From NCBI RefSeq assembly GCF_003722315.1, contig NZ_CP033580.1:2260501-2324500 (forward strand): a stretch of DNA of 64,000 nt. The letters run 5' to 3'. Below, one piece after another: positions 62,006 through 64,000 of the stretch. The position numbers were made by a program, and so were the translations under genes. The stretch comes from Thermoanaerobacter ethanolicus JW 200. Its GTDB lineage: Bacteria; Bacillota; Thermoanaerobacteria; Thermoanaerobacterales; Thermoanaerobacteraceae. The notes under the pieces were generated by a model. It saw nothing but the letters and a program-made list of their open reading frames with translations, searched no databases and was not told the DNA's origin. Each line of letters opens with the position of its first letter. Position 1 is the first letter of the stretch.

Positions 62006-63361
62006 TTATTTTCCCAATCTTTTTTCTAACAATTCTTTTCCTTTTTCATATCCAGGTTTTCCTAAAAGTGCAAACATATTTTTCTTGTAAGCCTCTACCC
62101 CTGGTTGGTCAAAAGGATTGACACCATTTATATATCCACTTATGGCACAAGCCATTTCAAAGAAATATACCAAATTACCAAAGTAATAAGGTGATATTTC
62201 CGGAATATTTACTACGAAGTTGGGAACATTTCCATCTGTATGAGCCAATAATGTTCCTTCAAAAGCCTTTTTATTGACAAAATCTATAGTTTTTCCTGCT
62301 AAAAAGTTAAGCCCATCTATATTGTCTTTGTCTTCATTTATAACTATATCTTTAACAGGTTTTTCAACATTTATAACTGTTTCAAAAATATTTCTGCTTC
62401 CCTCTTGTATAAACTGACCCATTGAATGCAAATCTGTCGTAAAATCTACTGAAGCAGGATAAATTCCTTTATTGTCTTTGCCTTCACTTTCTCCGAAAAG
62501 CTGTTTCCACCATTCAGAGAAATAGTGAAGCTTTGGCTCATAATTTACAAGTATTTCTATAGCTTTGCCTTTTCTGTATAAAATATTTCTTAAAACCGCA
62601 TACTGCATGCTTATATTTTCATCAAGGTTATTTTTGGTGTAAACTATTGAAGCATCGTAAGCACCCTGCATCATATCGTCTATACTAATGCCTGCTACTG
62701 CTATTGGCAGAAGGCCTACAGCTGTCAAAACTGAGTATCTTCCTCCAACATCGTCAGGAATCACAAATGTTTCATATCCTTCTTCATCAGCTAATTTTTT
62801 TAAAGCTCCTTTCGCTCTATCTGTTGTCACATATATTCTCGATTTAGCCCCTTCTTTTCCGTATTTTTTCTCAAGGAAATCTCTAAAAACCCTAAAAGCT
62901 ATCGCAGGCTCTGTGGTAGTGCCAGATTTAGATATTACATTTATAGAAACATCTTTGCTTTCTATAAGTTCAAGTAAATCACTTAAATACGTAGAACTTA
63001 TGCTGTTTCCAGCAAAATAAATCTCCGGCGTATTCCTCTTACCTTTTGGCAATAAATTATAGAAGGAATGAGAAAGCATTTCAATTGCCGCTCTTGCCCC
63101 TAAATAAGACCCACCTATACCTATAACTACAAGCACATCAGAATCTGATTGAATCTTCTCTGCTGCTTTTTTAATGCGTTCAAACTCTGATTTATCATAA
63201 TCTTTGGGAAGACTTACCCATCCTAAAAAGTCATTCCCTTGAGCATTTTTATTAAGCACCATATCAAGAGATAACTTTGCATGCCTTTCCATATATTCAA
63301 TTTCTTTTTGACTTACAAATTGTAGAGCTTTTGAATAATCAAAACCTATCAATCTCTTCAT
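62006..63361 (-). CDS. pgi: Glucose-6-phosphate isomerase
   Basis: 451 residues, the short Firmicute form. [13 protein letters not shown] (about 79-91), [12 protein letters not shown] (phosphate site), D-D-V-G-G-R-Y-S-V (signature 1) and [12 protein letters not shown] (signature 2 with catalytic Lys) are all present. It links glucose 6-phosphate, for example from glgP, to fructose 6-phosphate. GGAGG precedes its start. Confidence 0.97.
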   Translation of the reverse strand: MKRLIGFDYSKALQFVSQKEIEYMERHAKLSLDMVLNKNAQGNDFLGWVSLPKDYDKSEFERIKKAAEKIQSDSDVLVVIGIGGSYLGARAAIEMLSHSFYNLLPKGKRNTPEIYFAGNSISSTYLSDLLELIESKDVSINVISKSGTTTEPAIAFRVFRDFLEKKYGKEGAKSRIYVTTDRAKGALKKLADEEGYETFVIPDDVGGRYSVLTAVGLLPIAVAGISIDDMMQGAYDASIVYTKNNLDENISMQYAVLRNILYRKGKAIEILVNYEPKLHYFSEWWKQLFGESEGKDNKGIYPASVDFTTDLHSMGQFIQEGSRNIFETVINVEKPVKDIVINEDKDNIDGLNFLAGKTIDFVNKKAFEGTLLAHTDGNVPNFVVNIPEISPYYFGNLVYFFEMACAISGYINGVNPFDQPGVEAYKKNMFALLGKPGYEKGKELLEKRLGK

Positions 63362-63454
63362 ATGTAAACCTCCATTCTTTATTTACATACTCATATTTTA
63401 TACCATAAATCTATCTTGTTCAAGTTTTTCAAAAGTATGTATAAGTTTACTTAA

Positions 63455-63955
63455 TCAATTGCCACTGCTGGAACTATGCCCTCCCCTATGATTAACCTTA
63501 TAAATGTAATAAGCTGTAGCAAATAAAAGACCTACAATAATAGGTTCTACATCTACATATGTTCCTTCTACATCAAAACCTATTACCTCTCCGCCCATTC
63601 TCCCCGATATCTGTCCATTGTCAAAAATCAATTTTACATCAAAACCTATTATATTTCCTCCACACCTTCCATGTATTTCTTTATCGCTAACTCTCAAACT
63701 AAGGTCATTACCATCAATAGTTCCTCCCAATCTCACAGAGACAAAGTCTTTTCCAATAGCTCCAGAAATACTCCTTCCTATAATAACGCCCCCTATCCTC
63801 CCTTCAATTGTCCCAACTTCAAAAGAATATTTTATATCAAGGTCTGCTCCCAAAAGTGTTCCTCCAATTCGACCAGCTATTCTCCCATTATCTATACTAG
63901 CATGAACATTATAGCCGGTTATAAAGCCTCCAATTCTTCCTTCAACCTTGCCCAT
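63455..63955 (-). CDS. Uncharacterised protein of six G-R-I-G-G repeats
   Basis: 166 residues. Six repeats of about 21-24 residues share the pattern [IV]-x-G-R-[ILMC]-G-G-x-[IL]-x-G: E-G-R-I-G-G-F, A-G-R-I-G-G-T, E-G-R-I-G-G-V, S-V-R-L-G-G-T, H-G-R-C-G-G-N and S-G-R-M-G-G-E. Between them lie alternating polar and hydrophobic strands (D-V-K-L-I-F-D-N-G). This suggests a beta-solenoid or stacked beta-hairpins. Residues about 136-152 are a membrane helix and the end is Ser/Gly/His-rich. GGAGG precedes the ATG. I know no named family. Confidence 0.6.
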   Translation of the reverse strand: MGKVEGRIGGFITGYNVHASIDNGRIAGRIGGTLLGADLDIKYSFEVGTIEGRIGGVIIGRSISGAIGKDFVSVRLGGTIDGNDLSLRVSDKEIHGRCGGNIIGFDVKLIFDNGQISGRMGGEVIGFDVEGTYVDVEPIIVGLLFATAYYIYKVNHRGGHSSSSGN

Positions 63956-64000
63956 ACTTTTACCCTCCTTTTATTCAGCTTTATTTTTACATACCCATAA

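Noticed and set aside
1-64000. CRISPR arrays, tRNA or rRNA genes
   Set aside because: No regularly spaced repeats, no tRNA cloverleaf with the TTCGA-type arm and no conserved rRNA blocks were found on reading.

Overview
The window is AT-rich DNA from a spore-forming, anaerobic, probably thermophilic Firmicute. I place it in or near Thermoanaerobacter. The reasons are the cotJABC spore-coat operon, a SAM-I riboswitch over a metF/metH pair, HutP, ATP-type PEP carboxykinase, very strong Shine-Dalgarno sites and the particular IS families. The genus is inference from recognisable proteins. No search was run.

Layout. 1-240: start of a TGS-domain nucleoside kinase. 278-1413: graveyard of mobile DNA: a copied tail of a structured RNA, an internally deleted IS3 element, and a TnpB tail with its omega-RNA. 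1467-7826: an ISLre2 element interrupted twice, by a complete IS256 element (1551-3097) and by a three-gene Mu/Tn7-like transposon (3856-7059). Removing both insertions with one target copy each rebuilds a 1.59-kb ISLre2 with an open 479-codon transposase. 7871-11571: TetR-regulated MacB/FtsX-type ABC exporter whose ATPase is frameshifted at a G7 tract. 11697-12869: ISL3 and other IS debris.

12870-30446 is the most interesting part. About 18 co-oriented genes encode transaldolase, split transketolase, RpiB, HAD phosphatase, PHP phosphoesterase, class II aldolase, a DapA-family lyase, D-2-hydroxyacid dehydrogenase, two tandem cupins, aldehyde dehydrogenase, a Lin0368-type membrane pair, an FGGY (xylulokinase-like) kinase and DhaM (frameshifted), DhaK and DhaL. 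Upstream lies a PAS/sigma-54 activator. I find two textbook sigma-54 promoters (28552-28568 and 22075-22091), both with TGCA-N4-TGCA-like sites upstream. The set resembles the Listeria gol operon (transketolase, transaldolase, RpiB, DhaKL(M), two membrane proteins) enlarged with an aldolase/oxidation branch. It looks like a complete, induced pathway for a polyol or unusual sugar passing through dihydroxyacetone. The substrate is unknown.

30996-33819: a 6S-like RNA, a radical SAM protein, RluA, NUDIX and a zinc-ribbon protein. 34040-35685 and 48179-49824 are two 1646-bp copies of one IS, each in the same orientation and each 26-28 bp upstream of the start codon of an oxaloacetate-linked gene (pckA; a Na+-decarboxylase beta subunit). 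37556-47378: core and accessory genes (rarA next to a HIRAN protein, PlsY-like and GT2 membrane proteins, CMD protein, patatin, two uncharacterised genes, rlmD). 47550-50978: hutP, a gamma-like small subunit and the beta subunit. 51069-56094: cotJABC, ybaK, metH, metF and the SAM-I riboswitch. 56595-63361: glgP and pgi, separated by a cargo-free Tn554-like element (about 58254-61918). 63455-63955: a protein built of six GRIGG-type repeats.

No tRNA, rRNA or CRISPR array was seen.
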